The notes under the pieces were generated by a model. That model did not search any database. It saw nothing but the letters and a program-made list of their open reading frames with translations, and was not told the DNA's origin. This document shows, in pieces, positions 15,401-30,089 of a stretch of DNA of 64,000 nucleotides. Source of the stretch: Sipunculus nudus (taxonomy: Eukaryota > Annelida > Sipuncula > Golfingiida > Sipunculidae); contig CM049319.1 in the NCBI GenBank assembly GCA_026874595.1, positions 67,793,917 to 67,857,916 on the forward strand, written 5' to 3'. Made by a program: the position numbers and the translations under genes. Positions within the stretch are counted from its first letter, which is position 1; every line of letters starts with the position of its first letter.

Positions 15401-18400
15401 GGCATGAAATACTCTAGTGTTTGTAACCTGTAATATATGCTGCACCCAGTTTACGGGTTCCCCTAACCCATCGGGCATGAAATACTTTAGTTAGCGTTTG
15501 TAACCTTTAATATATGCTCCATCCAGCATACGGGTTACCCTAACCCTTTGGGCATGAAATACTCCAGTTAGTGTTTTTTAACCTGTAATATATGTTCCAT
15601 CCAGTATACGGGTTACCCTTACCCTTCGGGCATGAAATACTCCAGTGTTTGTAACCTGTAATATTTGCTGCACCCAGTATACGGGTTCCCCTAACCCTTC
15701 GGGCGTGAAATACTCCAGTAAGCGTTTGAAAGTAGTAATATATAGTATAAACAGACTATTGGTTGCCCTGATCGTTCATACAGGAAAAAGTGTAGTGTTA
15801 ATATATATATATTATAATATATAAAATACTCCAGTTAGCGTTTGTAATTTGTAATATATATGCTCCATCCAGTATATGGGTTACCCTAAACCTTCGGGGA
15901 TGAAATATTCCAGTAAGTGTTTGTAACCTGTAATATATGCTCGATCCAGTATACGGATAACCCTAACCCTTCGGGCATGAAATACTCCTCTAAGTGTTTG
16001 TAACCTGTCATATATGCTCCATCCAGTTTACGGGTTACCCTAACCCTTCGGGCTTAAAATACTCCAGTTAGCGTTTGTAACCAGTAATATATGCCCCATC
16101 AAGTATACGGGTAACCCTAACCCTTTGGGCATGAAATACTCCAGTTAGTGTTTGTTACCTGTAATATATGCTACATCCAGTATACGGGTTACCCTAACCC
16201 TTCGGGCATGAAATACTCCAGTAAGTGTTTGTAACCTGTAATATATGCTCCATCCAGTATACGGGTTACCCTAACCCTCCAGGCTTGAAATACTCCCGTT
16301 AGTGTTTGTAACCTGTAATATATGCTCCATCCAGTATACGGTAACCCTAAACCCTCAGGTATAAAATACTCTAGAAAGTGTTTCTCACTAGGGATATATG
16401 GTAAATCTGAGATTTCTCTGCATGACATACTCCAGCAAATGTTTGTTTATGGTAATATATGCTATATCCGGGATAAGGGTTTCCCATATCCTTCATTCAG
16501 GAAATGCTAAATTTAATGTTTGTCACTATTGATATGTACTATATACGGTATACAGGTTACCCTAACCCTTTGGGCATGAAATACTCCAGTAACTGTTTGT
16601 CACCTGTAATATATGCTCCATCCAGTATACGGGTTCCCCTAACCCATCGGGCATAAAATACTCCAGTAAGCGTTTGTAACCGTTAATATATGCTCCATCC
16701 AGTATACGGGTTACCCTAACCCTTTGGGCATGAAATACTCCAGTTAGAGTTTCTAACCTGTAATATATGTTCCATCCAGTATACGGGTTACCCTAACCCT
16801 TCGGGCATGAAATACTCCAGTGTTTGTAACCTGTAATGTATGCTCCATCCAGTATACGGGTTACCCTAACCCATCGGGCATGAAATACTCCAGTAAGTGT
16901 TTGTAACCTGTAAAATATGCTCCATCCAGTATACGGGTTACCCTAACTCTTCAGGCATAAAATACTCCAGTAAGCGTTTGTAACCTTTAATATATGCTCC
17001 ATCCAGTATACGGGTTACCCTAACCCTTTGGGCATGAAATACTCCAGTTAGTGTTTGTAACCTGTAATATATGTTCCATCCAGTATACGGGTTACCCTAA
17101 CCCTTCGGGCATGAAATACTCCAGTGTTTGTAAACTGTAATATATGCTCCATCCAGTATACGGGTTCCCCTAACCCATCGGGCATGAAATACTTTAGTTA
17201 GCGTTTGTAACCTGTAATATATGCTTCATCCAGTATATGGGTTACCCTAACCCTTCGGGCGTGAAATACTCCAGTAAGCGTTTGACAGTAGTAATATATA
17301 GTATAAACAGACTATTGGTTGCCCTACTCGTTCATACAGGAAAAAGTGAAGTTAGTGTATGTCAGTATTAAATACTCCAGTAAGGGTTAGTCAGTATACA
17401 TATATGCTATATCTGGGATACGGGTAACCCTAACCCTTTGGGCATGAAAAACTCCAGTAAGTGTTTGTAACCTGTAATATACGCTCCTTCCAGTATACGG
17501 GTTACCCTAACCATTCGGGCATGAAATACTCCAGTTAGCGTTTGTAACCTGTAATATATATGCTCCATCCAGTATATGGGTTTCCCTAAACCTTCGGGGA
17601 TGAAATACACCAGTAAGTGTTTGTAACCTGTAATATATGCTCCATAAGTTTACGGGTTACCCTAACCCTTCGGGCATAAAATACTCCAGTTAGCGTTTGT
17701 AAGCAGTAATATATGCTCCATCCAGTATACGGGTTACCCTAACCCTTCGGGCATAAAAACTCCAGTTAGCGTTTTTAACCTGTAATATATGCTCCATCCA
17801 GTATACGGGTTACCCTAACCCTTTGGGCATGAAATACTCCAGTGAGTGTTTGTAACAAGTAATATATGCTACATCCAGTATACGGGTTACCCTAACCCTT
17901 CGGGCATGAAATACTCCAGTAAGTGTTTGTAACCTGTAATATATGCTCCATCCAGTATACGGGTTACCCTAACCCTTTGGGCATGAAATACTCCAGTAAG
18001 TGTTTGTAACCTGTAATATATGTTCCATCCAGTATTCGGGTTACCCTAACCCTTCGGGCATGAAATACTCCAGTGTTTGTAACCTGTAATATATGCTCCA
18101 TCCAGTATACGGGTTACCCTAACCCTTCGGGCATGAAATACTCCAGTAAGTATTTGTAAACTGTAATATATGCTCCATCCAGTATACGGGTTACCCTAAC
18201 CCTTCGGGCATGAAATACTCTAGTAAGTGTTTCTCACTAGGAATATATGGTATATCTGAGATTACTCTGCATGACATACTCCAGCAAGTGTTTGTTTATG
18301 GTAATATATGCTATATCCAGGATAAGGGATTCCCATATCCTTCATTCAGGAAATACTAAATTTAGTGTTTGTCACTATTAATATGTACTTCATACGGTAT

Positions 18401-21400
18401 ACGGGTTACCCTAACCCTTCGGGCGTGAAATACTCCAGTTAGCGTTTGTAACCAGTAATATATGCTCCATCCAGTATACGGGTTACCCTAACCCTTCGGG
18501 CATAAAAACTCCAGTTAGCGTTTTTAACCTGTAATATATGCTCTATCCAGTTTACGGGTTACCCTAACCCTTTGGGCATGAAATACTCCAGTGAGTGTTT
18601 GTAACCTGTAATGTATGCTCCATCCAGTATACGGGTTACCCTAACCCATCGGGCATGAAATACTCCAGTAAGTGTTTGTAACCTGTAATATATGCTCCAT
18701 CCAGTATACGGGTTACCCTAACCCTTCAGGCATAAAATACTCCAGTAAGTGTTTGTAACCTTTAATATATGCTCCATCCAGTATACGGGTTACCCTAACC
18801 CTTTGGGCTTGAAATACTCCAGTAAGTGTTTGTAACCTGTAATATATGTTCCATCCAGTATACGGGTTACCCTAACCCTTCGGGCATGAAATACTCCAGT
18901 GTTTGTAACCTGTAATATATGTTCCATACAGTATACGGGTTCCCCTAACCCATCGGGCATGAAATACTTTAGTTAGCGTTTGTAACCTGTAATATATGCT
19001 TCATCCAGTATATGGGTTACCCTAACCCTTCGGGCGTGAAATACTCCAGTAAGCGTTTGACAGTAGTAATATATAGTATAAACAGACTATTGGTTGCCCT
19101 ACTCGTTCATACAGGAAAAAGTGAAGTTAGTGTATGTCAGTATTAAATACTCCAGTAAGGGTTAGTCAGTATACATATATGCTATATCTGGGATACGGGT
19201 AACCCTAACCCTTTGGGCATGAAAAACTCCAGTAAGTGTTTGTAACCTGTAATATACGCTCCTTCCAGTATACGGGTTACCCTAACCATTCGGGCATGAA
19301 ATACTCCAGTTAGCGTTTGTAACCTGTAATATATATGCTCCATCCAGTATATGGGTTTCCCTAAACCTTCGGGGATGAAATACACCAGTAAGTGTTTGTG
19401 ACCTGTAATATATGCTCCATCCAGTTTACGGGTTTCCCTAACCGTTCGGGCATAAAATACTCCAGTTAGCGTTTGTAACCAGTAACATATGCTCCATCCA
19501 GTATACGGGTTACCCTAACCCTTCGGGCATAAAATACTCCAGTTAGCGTTTGTAACCAGTAATATATGCTCCATCCAGTATACGGGTTACCCTAACCCTT
19601 CGGGCATAAAAAACTCCAGTTAGCGTTTTTAACCTGTAATATATGCTCCATCCAGTATACGGGTTACCCTAACCCTTTGGGCATGAAATACTCCAGTTAG
19701 TGTTTGTAACCTGTAATATATGTTCCATCCAGTATACGGGTTACCATAACCCTTCGGGCATGAAATACTCCAGTGTTTGTAACCTGTAATATATGCTGCA
19801 CCCAGTATACGGGTTCCCCTAACCCATCGGGCATTAAATACTTTAGTTAGCGTTTGTAACCTGTAATATATGCTTCATCCAGTATATGGGTTACCCTAAC
19901 CCTTCGGGCGTGAAATACTCCAGTAAGCGTTTGAAAGTAGTAATATATAGTATAAACAGACTATTGGTTGCCCTAATCGTTCATACAGGAAAAAGTGTAG
20001 AGTTAATATATATATATTATAATATATAAAATACTCCAGTTAGCGTTTGTAATCTGTAATATATATGCTCCATCCAGTATATGGGTTACCCTAAACCTTC
20101 GGGGATGAAATATTCCAGTAAGTGTTTGTAACCTGTTATATATGCTCCATCCAGTATACGGATTACCCTAACCCTTCGGGCATGAAATACTCCTCTAAGT
20201 GTTTGTAACCTGTCATATATGCTCCATCCAGTTTACGGGTTACCCTAAATCTTCGGGCTTAAAATACTCCAGTTAGCGTTTGTAACCAGTAATATATGCT
20301 CCATCCAGTATACGGGTTACCCTAACCCATCGGGCATAAAATACTCCAGTTAGCGTTTGAAACCTGTAATATATGCTCCATCAAGTATACGGGTTACCCT
20401 AACCCTTTGGGCATGAAATACTCCAGTTAGTGTTTGTTACCTGTAATATATGCTCCATCCAGTATACGGGTTACCCTAACCCTTCGGGCATGAAATACTC
20501 CAGTAAGTGTTTGTAACCTGTAATATATGCTCCATCCAGTATACGGGTTACCCTAACCCTCCAGGCATGAAATACTCCCGTAAGTGTTTGTAACCTGTAA
20601 TATATGCTCCATCCAGTATACGGTAACCCTAACCCCTCAGGTAGGAAATACTCTAGAAAGTGTTTCTCACTAGGGATATATGGTATATCTGAGATTTCTC
20701 TGCATGACATACTCCAGCAAATGTTTGTTTATGGTAATATATGCTATATCCGGGATAAGGGTTTCCCATATCCTTCATTCAGAAAATGCTAAATTTAATG
20801 TTTGTCACTATTGATATGTACTATATACGGTATACAGGTTACCCTAACCCTTTGGGCATGAAATACTCCAGTAACTGTTTGTCACCTGTAATATATGCTC
20901 CATCCAGTATACGGGTTCCCCTAACCCATCGGGCATGAAATACTTTAGTTAGCGTTTGTAACCTGTAATATATGCTGCATCCAGTTTACGGGTTACCCTA
21001 ACCCTTCGGGCATAAAATACTCCAGTTAGCGTTTGTAACCAGTAATATATGCTCCATCCAGTATACGGGTTACCCTAACCCTTCGGGCATAAAAACTCCA
21101 GTTAGCGTTTTTAACCTGTAATATATGCTCTATCCAGTATACTGGTTACCCTAACCCTTTGGGCATGAAATACTCCAGTGAGTGTTTGTAACCTGTAATG
21201 TATGCTCCATCCAGTATACGGGTTACCCTAACCCATCGGGCATGAAATACTCCAGTAAGTGTTTGTAACCTGTAATATATGCTCCATCCAGTATACGGGT
21301 TACCCTAACCCTTCAGGCATAAAATACTCCAGTAAGCGTTTGTAACCTTTAATATATGCTCCATCCAGTATACGGGTTAACCTAACCCTTTGGGCATGAA

Positions 21401-24400
21401 ATACTCCAGTTAGTGTTTGTAACCTGTAATATATGTTCCATCCAGTATACGGGTTACCCTTACCCTTCGGGCATGAAATACTCCAGTGTTTGTAACCTGT
21501 AATATATGCTCCATCCAGTATACGGGTTCCCCTAACCCATCGGGCATGAAATACTTTAGTTAGCGTTTGTAACCTGTAATATATGCTTCATCCAGTATAT
21601 GGGTTACCCTAACCCTTCGGGCGTGAAATACTCCAGTAAGCGTTTGACAGTATTAATATATAGTATAAACAGACTATTGGTTGCCCTAATCGTTCATACA
21701 GGAAAAAGTGAAGTTAGTGTATGTCAGTATTAAATACTCCAGTAAGGGTTAGTCAGTATACATATATGCTATATCTGGGATACGGGTAACCCTAACCCTT
21801 TGGGCATGAAAAACTCCAGTAAGTGTTTGTAACCTATAATATACGCTCCTTCCAGTATACGGGTTACCCTAACCATTCGGGCATGAAATACTCCAGTTAG
21901 CGTTTGTAACCTGTAATATATATGCTCCATCCGGTATATGGGTTTCCTAAACCTTCGGGGATGAAATACACCAGTAAGTGTTTGTAACCTGTAATATATG
22001 CTCCATCCAGTTTACGGGTTTCCCTAACCCTTCGGGCATAAAATACTCCAGTTAGCGTTTGTAACCAGTAACATATGCTCCATCCAGTATACGGGTTACC
22101 CTAACCCTTCGGGCATAAAATACTCCAGTTAGCGTTTGTAACCAGTAATATATGCTCCATCCAGTATACGGGTTACCCTAACCCATCGGGCATGAAATAC
22201 TTTAGTTAGCGTTTGTAACCTGTAATATACGCTCCTTCCAGTATACGGGTTACCCTAACCATTCGGGCATGAAATACTCCAGTTAGCGTTTGTAACCTGT
22301 AATATATATGCTCCATCCAGTATATTGGTTTCCCTAAACCTTCGGGGATGAAATACACCAGTAAGTGTTTGTAACCTGTAATATATGCTCCATCCAGTTT
22401 ACGGGTTTCCCTAACCCTTCGGGCATGAAATACTCCAGTTAGCGTTTGTAACCAGTAACATATGCTCCATCCAGTATACGGGTTACCCTAACCCATCGGG
22501 CATGAAATACTTTAGTTAGCGTTTGTAACCTGTAATATATGCTTCATCCAGTATATGGGTTACCCTAACCCTTCGGGCATGAAATACTCCAGTAAGCGTT
22601 TGACAGTAGTAATATATAGTATAACCAGACTATTGGTTGCCCTAATCCTTCATACAGGAAAAAGTGAAGTTAGTGTTTGTCAGTATTAAATACTCCAGTA
22701 AGGGTTATTCAGTATACATATATGCTATATCTGGGATACGGGTAACCCTAACCCTTCGGGCATGAAATACTCCTGTAAGTGTTTGTAACCTGTAATATAT
22801 GCTCCATCCAGTATACGGGTTACCCTAACCCTTCGGGCATAAAATACTCCAGTTAGCGTTTGTAACCAGTAACATATGCTCCATCCAGTATACGGGTTAC
22901 CCTAACCCTTCGGGCATAAAATACTCCAGTTAGCGTCTGTAACCAGTAATATATGCTCCATCCAGTATACGGGTTACCCTAACCCTTCGGGCGTGAAATA
23001 GTCCAGTAAGCGTTTGAAAGTAGTAATATATAGTATAAACAGCCTATTGGTTGCCCTATTCGTTCATACAGGAAAAAGTGAAGTTAGTGTATGTCAGTAT
23101 TAAATACTCCAGTAAGGGTTAGTCAGTATACATATATGCTATATCCAGTATACGGGTTACCCTAACCCTTTGGGCATGAAATAGTCAGTAAGTGTTTGTA
23201 ACCTGTAATATATGTTCCATGCAGTATACGGGTTACCCTAACCCTTCGGGCATGAAATACTCCAGTGTTTGTAACCTGTAATATATGCTCCATCCAGTAT
23301 ACGGGTTACCCTAACCCTTCGGGCATGAAATACTCCAGTAAGTATTTGTAAACTGTAATATATGCTCCAACCAGTATGCGGGTTACCCTAACCGTTCCGG
23401 CATGAAATACTCCAGTTAGCGTTTGTAACCTGTAATATATGCTCCATCCAGTATACGGGTTACCCTAACCCTTCGGGCATGAAATACTCTAGTAAGTGTT
23501 TCTCACTAGGAATATATGGTATATCTGAGATTACTCTGCATGACATACTCCAGCAAGTGTTTGTTTATGGTAATATATGCTATATCCAGGATAAGGGATT
23601 CCCATATCCTTCATTCAGGAAATACTAAATTTAGTGTTTGTCACTATAAATATGTACTTTATACGGTGTACGGGTTACCCTAACCCTTCGGGCGTGAAAT
23701 ACTCCAGTTAGCGTTTGTAACCAGTAATATATGATCCATCCAGTATACGGGTTACCCTAACCCTTCGGGCATAAAATACTCCAGTAAGCGTTTGTAACCT
23801 TTAATATAAGCTCGATCCAGTATACGGGTTACCCTACCCCATCGGGCATGAAATACTTTAGTTAGCGTTTGTAACCTGTAATATATGCTTCATCCAGTAT
23901 ATGGGTTACCCTAACCCTTCGGGCGTGAAATACTCCAGTAAGCGTTTGACAGTAGTAATATATAGTATAAACAGACTATTGGTTGCCCTAATCGTTCATA
24001 CAGGAAAAAGTGAAGTTAGTGTATGTCAGTATTAAATACTCCAGTAAGGGTTAGTCAGTATACATATATGCTATATCTGGGATACGGGTAACCCTAACCC
24101 TTTGGGCATGAAAAACTCCAGTAAGTGTTTGTAACCTGTAATATACGCTCCTTCCAGTATACGGGTTACCCTAACCATTCGGGCATGAAATACTCCAGTT
24201 AGCGTTTGTAACCTGTAATATATATGCTCCATCCAGTATATGGGTTTCCCTTAACCTTCGGGGATGAAATACACCAGTAAGTGTTTGTAACCTGTAATAT
24301 ATGCTCCATCCAGTTTACGGGTTTCCCTAACCCTTCGGGCATAAAATACTCCAGTTAGCGTTTGTAACCAGTAACATATGCTCCATCCAGTATACGGGTT

Positions 24401-27400
24401 ACCCTAACCCTTCGGGCATAAAATACTCCAGTTAGCGTTTGTAACCAGTAATATATGCTCCATCCAGTATACGGGTTACCCTAACCATTCGGGCATGAAA
24501 TACTCCAGTTAGCGTTTGTAACCTGTAATATATATGCTCCATCCAGTATATGGGTTTCCCTAAACCTTCGGGGATGAAATACACCAGTAAGTGTTTGTAA
24601 CCTGTAATATATGCTCCATCCAGTTTACGGGTTACCCTAACCCTTCGGGCATAAAATACTCCAGTTAGCGTTTGTAACCAGTAATTTATGCTCCATCCAG
24701 TATACGGGTTACCCTAACCCTTCGGGCATAAAAACTCCAGTTAGCGTTTTTAACCTGTAATATATGCTCCATCCAGTATACGGGTTACCCTAACCCTTTG
24801 GGCATGAAATACTCCAGTGAGTGTTTGTAACAAGTAATATATGCTACATCCAGTATACGGGTTACCCTAACCCTTCGGGCATGAAATACTCCTGTAAGTG
24901 TTTGTAACCTGTAATATATGCTCCATCCAGTATACGGGTTACCCTAACCCTTTGGGCATGAAATACTCCAGTAAGTGTTTGTAACCTGTAATATATGTTC
25001 CATCCAGTATACGGGTTACCCTAACCCTTCGGGCATGAAATACTCCAGTAAGTATTTGTAAACTGTAATATATGCTCCATCCAGTATGCGGGTTACCCTA
25101 ACCGTTCCGGCATGAAATACTCCAGTTAGCGTTTGTAACCTGTAATATATGCTCCATTCAGTATACGGGTTACCCTAACCTTTCGGGCATGAATTACTCT
25201 AGTAAGTGTTTCTCACTAGGAATATATGGTATATCTGAGATTACTCTGCATGACATACTCCAGCAAGTGTTTGTTTATGGTAATATATGCTATATCCAGG
25301 ATAAGGGATTCCCATATCCTTCATTCAGGAAATACTAAATTTAGTGTTTGTCACTATTAATATGTACTTTATACGGTATACGGGTTACCCTAACCCTTCG
25401 GGCGTGAAATACTCCAGTAAGTGTTTGTCACCTTTAATATATGCTCTATCCAGTATATGGGTTACCCTAACCCTTCGGGCATGTTATACTCCAGTAAGTG
25501 TTGGCCGCTATTGATATTTGGTATATCTGAGATTTGGGTTACCCTTACCCTTCTTGCATGAAATACTTCAGGAAGTGTGCTTCACTATAAATAATTGCTG
25601 TATCCTGGATACGGGTAACCCTAACCCTTCAGGCATAAAATACTCCATTTAGCGTTTGTAACCTGTAATATATGCTCCATCCAGTATACGGGTTACCCTA
25701 ACCCTTTGGGCATGAAATACTCCAGTTAGTGTTGTAACCTTTAATATATGTTCCATCCAGTATACGGGTTACCCTAACCCTTCATGCATGAAATACTCCA
25801 GTGTTTTTAACCTGTAATATATGCTCCATCCAGTATACGGCTTCCCCTTACCCATCGGGCATGAAATACTTTAGTTAGCGTTTGTAACCTGTAATATATG
25901 CTTCATCCAGTATATGGGTTACCCTAACCCTTCGGGCATGAAATACTCCAGTAAGCGTTTGACAGTAGTAATATATAGTATAACCAGACTATTGGTTGCC
26001 CTAATCCTTCATACAGGAAAAAGTGAAGTTAGTGTTTGTCAGTATTAAATACTCCAGTAAGGGTTATTCAGTATACATATATGCTATATCTGGGATACGG
26101 GTAACCCTAACCCTTCGGGCATGAAATACTCCTGTAAGTGTTTGTAACCTGTAATATATGCTCCATCCAGTATACGGGTTACCCTAACCCTTCAGGCATG
26201 AAATACTCCCGTAAGTGTTTGTAACCTGTAATATATGCTCCATCCAGTATACGGTAACCCTAACCCCTCAGGTATGAAATACTCTAGAAAGTGTTTCTCA
26301 CTAGATATATTGTATATCTGAGATTTCTCTGCATGACATACTCCAGCAAGTGTTTGTTTATGGTAATATATGCTATATCCGGGATAAGTGTTTCCCATAT
26401 CCTTCATTCAGGAAATACTAAATTTAATGTTTGTCACTATTAATATGTACTATATACGGTATACAGGTTACCCTAACCCTTTGGGCATGGAATACTCCAG
26501 TAACTGTTTGTCACCTTTAATATATGCTGTATCCAGTATATGGGTTACCCTAACCCTTCGGGCATGAAATACTCCAGTAAGTGTTTGTAACCTGTAATAT
26601 ATGCTCCAACCAGTTTACGGGTTACCCTAACCCTTCGGGCATGAAATACTCTAGCAAGTGGGTGTAACCTGTAATATATATGCTCCATCCAGTATATGGG
26701 TTTCCCTAACCATTCGGGCATGAAATACACCAGTAAGTGTTTGTAACCTGTAATATATGTTCCATCCAGTATACGGGTTACCCTAACCCTTCGGGCATGA
26801 AATACTCCAGTGTTTGTAACCTGTAATATATGCTCCATCCAGTATACGGGTTACCCTAACCCTTCGGGCATGAAATACTCCAGTAAGTATTTGTAACCTG
26901 TAATATATGCTCCATCCAGTATACGGGTTACCCTAACCCTTCGGGCATGAAATACTCTAGTAAGTGTTTCTCACTAGGAATATATGGTATATCTGAGATT
27001 ACTCTGCATGACATACTCCAGCAAGTGTTTGTTTATGGTAATATATGCTATATCCAGGATAAGGGATTCCCATATCCTTCATTCAGGAAATACTAAATTT
27101 AGTGTTTGTCACTATTAATATGTACTTTATACGGTATACGGGTTACCCTAACCCTTCGGGCGTGAAATACTCCAGTAAGTGTTTGTCACCTTTAATATAT
27201 GCTCTATCCAGTATATGGGTTACCCTAACCCTTCGGGCATGTTATACTCCAGTAAGTGTTGGCCGCTATTGATATTTGGTATATCTGAGATTTGGGTTAC
27301 CCTTACCCTTCTTGCATGAAATACTTCAGGAAGTGTGCTTCACTTTAAATAATTGCTATATCCTGGATACGGGTAACCCTAACCCTTCAGGCATAAAATA

Positions 27401-29215
27401 CTCCAGTTAGCGTTTGTAACCTGTAATATATGCTCCATCCAGTATACGGGTTACCCTAACCCTTTGGGCATGAAATACTCCAGTTAGTGTTGTAACCTTT
27501 AATATATGTTCCATCCAGTATACGGGTTACCCTAACCCTTCGGGCATGAAATACTCCATTGTTTTTAACCTGTAATATATGCTCCATCCAGTATACGGCT
27601 TCCCCTAACCCATCGGGCATGAAATACTTTAGTTAGCGTTTGTAACCTGTAATATATGCTTCATCCAGTATATGGGTTACCCTAACCCTTCGGGCATGAA
27701 ATACTCCAGTAAGCGTTTGACAGTAGTAATATATAGTATAACCAGACTATTGGTTGCCCTAATCCTTCATACAGGAAAAAGTGAAGTTAGTGTTTGTCAG
27801 TATTAAATACTCCAGTAAGGGTTATTCAGTATACATATATGCTATATCTGGGATACGGGTAACCCTAACCCTTCGGGCATGAAATACTCCAGTAAGTGTT
27901 TGTAACCTGTAATATATGCTCCATCCAGTATACGGGTTACCCTAACCCTTCAGGCATGAAATACTCCCGTAAGTGTTTGTAACCTGTAATATATGCTCCA
28001 TCCAGTATACGGTAACCCTAACCCCTCAGGTATGAAATACTCTAGAAAGTGTTTCTCACTAGGGATATATGGTATATCTGAGATTTCTCTGCATGACATA
28101 CTCCAGCAAGTGTTTGTTTATGGTAATATATGCTATATCCAGGATAAGGGTTTCCCATATCCTTCATTCAGGAAATACTAAATTTAATGTTTGTCACTAT
28201 TAATATGTACTATATACGGTATACAGGTTACCCTAACCCTTTGGGCATGGAATACTCCAGTAACTGTTTGTCACCTTTAATATATGCTCTATCCAGTATA
28301 TAGGTTACCCTAACCCTTCGGGCATGTTATACTCCAGTAAGTGTTGGCCGCTATTGATATTTGGTATATCTGAGATTTGGGTTACACTTACCCTTCTTGC
28401 ATGAAATACTTCAGGAAGTGTGCTTCACTATAAATAAATGCTATATCCTGGATACGGGTAACCCTAACCCTTTTGGCATGAAATACTCCAGTAAGTGTTT
28501 GTAACCTGTAATATATGCTCCATCTAGTATATGGGTTACCCTATCCCTTCGGGCATAAAATACTCCAGCAAGTGTGTGTAACCTGTAATATATGCTCCAT
28601 TCAGTATACGGGTTACCCTAACCCTACGGGCATAAAATCCTCCAGTTAGCGTCTGTAACCTGTAATATATGCTCCATCCAGTATACGGGTTACCCTAACC
28701 CTTTGGGCATGAAATACTCCAGTTAGTGTTTGTAACCTGTAATATATGCTCCATCCAGTATACGGGTTACCCTAACCCTTCGGGCATGAAATACTCCAGT
28801 AAGTGTTTGTAACCTGTAATATATGCTCCATCCATTATGCGGGTTACCCTAACCCTTCCGGCATGAAATACTCCAGTTAGCGTTTGTAACCTGTAATATA
28901 TGCTCCATCGAGTATATGGGTTACCCTAACCCTTCGGGCATGTAATACTCCAGTTAGTGTTTGTAACCTGTAATATATGCTCCATCCAGTATGCGGGTTA
29001 CCCTAACCCTTCGGGCATGAAATACTCCAGTAAGTGTTTGTAACCTGTAATATACGCTCCATCCATTATGCGGGTTACCCTAACCCTTCCGGCATGAAAT
29101 ACTCCAGTTAGCGTTTGTAACCTGAAATATATGCTTCATCGAGTATATGGGTTACCCTAACCCTTCGGGCATGAAATACTGTAATATACTGTAATATATG
29201 CTCTATCCAGTATAC

Positions 29216-29312
29216 GCCGGGCCCTATGCGAGGGGTTTCTGGGACAGGCGGGCTATATATATATATTTGTATGTATATATGAAATATATATATAAATATA
29301 GATATATACTTA

Positions 29313-29347
<35 letters not shown>

Positions 29348-29394
29348 GTATGTACATACATATGTATGTGTGTATATCGTTTGTTCTGTCTATC
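29216..29394. repeat. Satellite edge and TA-rich low-complexity DNA
   Basis: The satellite breaks off at CAGTATACGCCGGGCC. It is followed by AT-rich simple sequence including a TA run at about 29,317-29,344 and TGTATGTACATACATATGTA. No gene is seen. Short open frames here encode only IYIYIY-type residues. Confidence 0.8.
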
Positions 29395-29520
29395 TAGATT
29401 TCGGTGCCATCCCAAATAGACGGGTTTCAAGTAGACGGGTCAGATTTTTTCGATCCCATCCGGACGGGTTCCAGTCCGACGGGTCCCAGTTGGAGGGGTC
29501 CCAGTCAGACGCTCTATCAA
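29395..29520. repeat. Short degenerate tandem repeat of GACGGGT
   Basis: GACGGGT or a close variant (AGGGGT) recurs six to seven times at irregular 14-35 base spacing. Examples are AGACGGGTTTC, AGACGGGTCAG, GGACGGGTTCC and CGACGGGTCCC, with CCAGT or CAAGT between copies. It is GC-rich against AT-rich surroundings. No coding sense was found. Confidence 0.55.
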
Positions 29521-30045
29521 TTACGTATGGGTTTAAGAAATAAGGAAGGCTATAATATATGCATATATATTATATCAAGTATTCTGAATGTATACATGAA
29601 AATATCAGGCAGTTTGCAACGTCCTGAAGGATGAACGGCTCATTCGCATAGACCACCCGGCTGTTTGGCGACGCCAACATGATGTGCAAGCATTACATGG
29701 ACTCGTTATATAATCACTTACCTTGAAATATCAACTGTATTTTGCTGTCTTGTTGTCTTATATATATATATATATATAAAATTTTACTAGTATATATGAA
29801 AATATGGAACCATTTGCAACGGCATCAAGGAAGATCGGCTTGCTTGTGATATCAATTAAATCAGAATTGTCCCAATTTGAAAGCCGAGTTACGTGGTCAA
29901 TCAATAAAATTGGAGTCATTCATTTGAGATAAAATATGGCGTTTTCAGTAAATAAATATTTTCATGTTTCTCTGTGCACGGTTATGGTAATGTTATTCCC
30001 ATATGGAAAAGAAAGAAGAAACCAGGAAAGACCATGTCTGTAGTG

Positions 30046-30089
<44 letters not shown>

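Larger units (their letters stand above)
1..29215. repeat. 77-bp satellite array with telomere-like palindrome, higher-order organised
   Basis: The region is a continuous head-to-tail array of a monomer of about 77 bp, roughly 370 copies. A 73-bp variant lacks four bases after CTCCAGT. A typical monomer reads GTAATATATGCTCCATCCAG, TATACGGGTTACCCTAACCC, TTCGGGCATGAAATACTCCA, then GTAAGTGTTTGTAACCT. Almost every monomer contains GGGTTACCCTAACCC, an inverted repeat (GGGTTA, CCC, TAACCC) that includes the metazoan telomere hexamer. Monomer variants recur in blocks. For example, 1-1,165 is repeated almost exactly at 1,751-2,915, and blocks near 11.2-14.2 kb recur at about +8.0 kb. The array degenerates and stops around 29,160-29,215. 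Short open frames of 62-97 residues on both strands are repeat translations, because 77 is not a multiple of three. The array probably extends left of the window. Confidence 0.97.

Noticed and set aside
1455-28181. Many repeated 62-97 residue open frames (for example peptides with EYFMPEGLG or GVFHA motifs)
   Set aside because: They are translations of the 77-bp satellite, recur at each higher-order copy on both strands, and shift frame every monomer.
1-29215. True telomere or proven centromere
   Set aside because: There is no uninterrupted TTAGGG tract and no CENP-B-like box match. The hexamer appears as single palindromic sites within a longer monomer. Chromosome position cannot be read from sequence.
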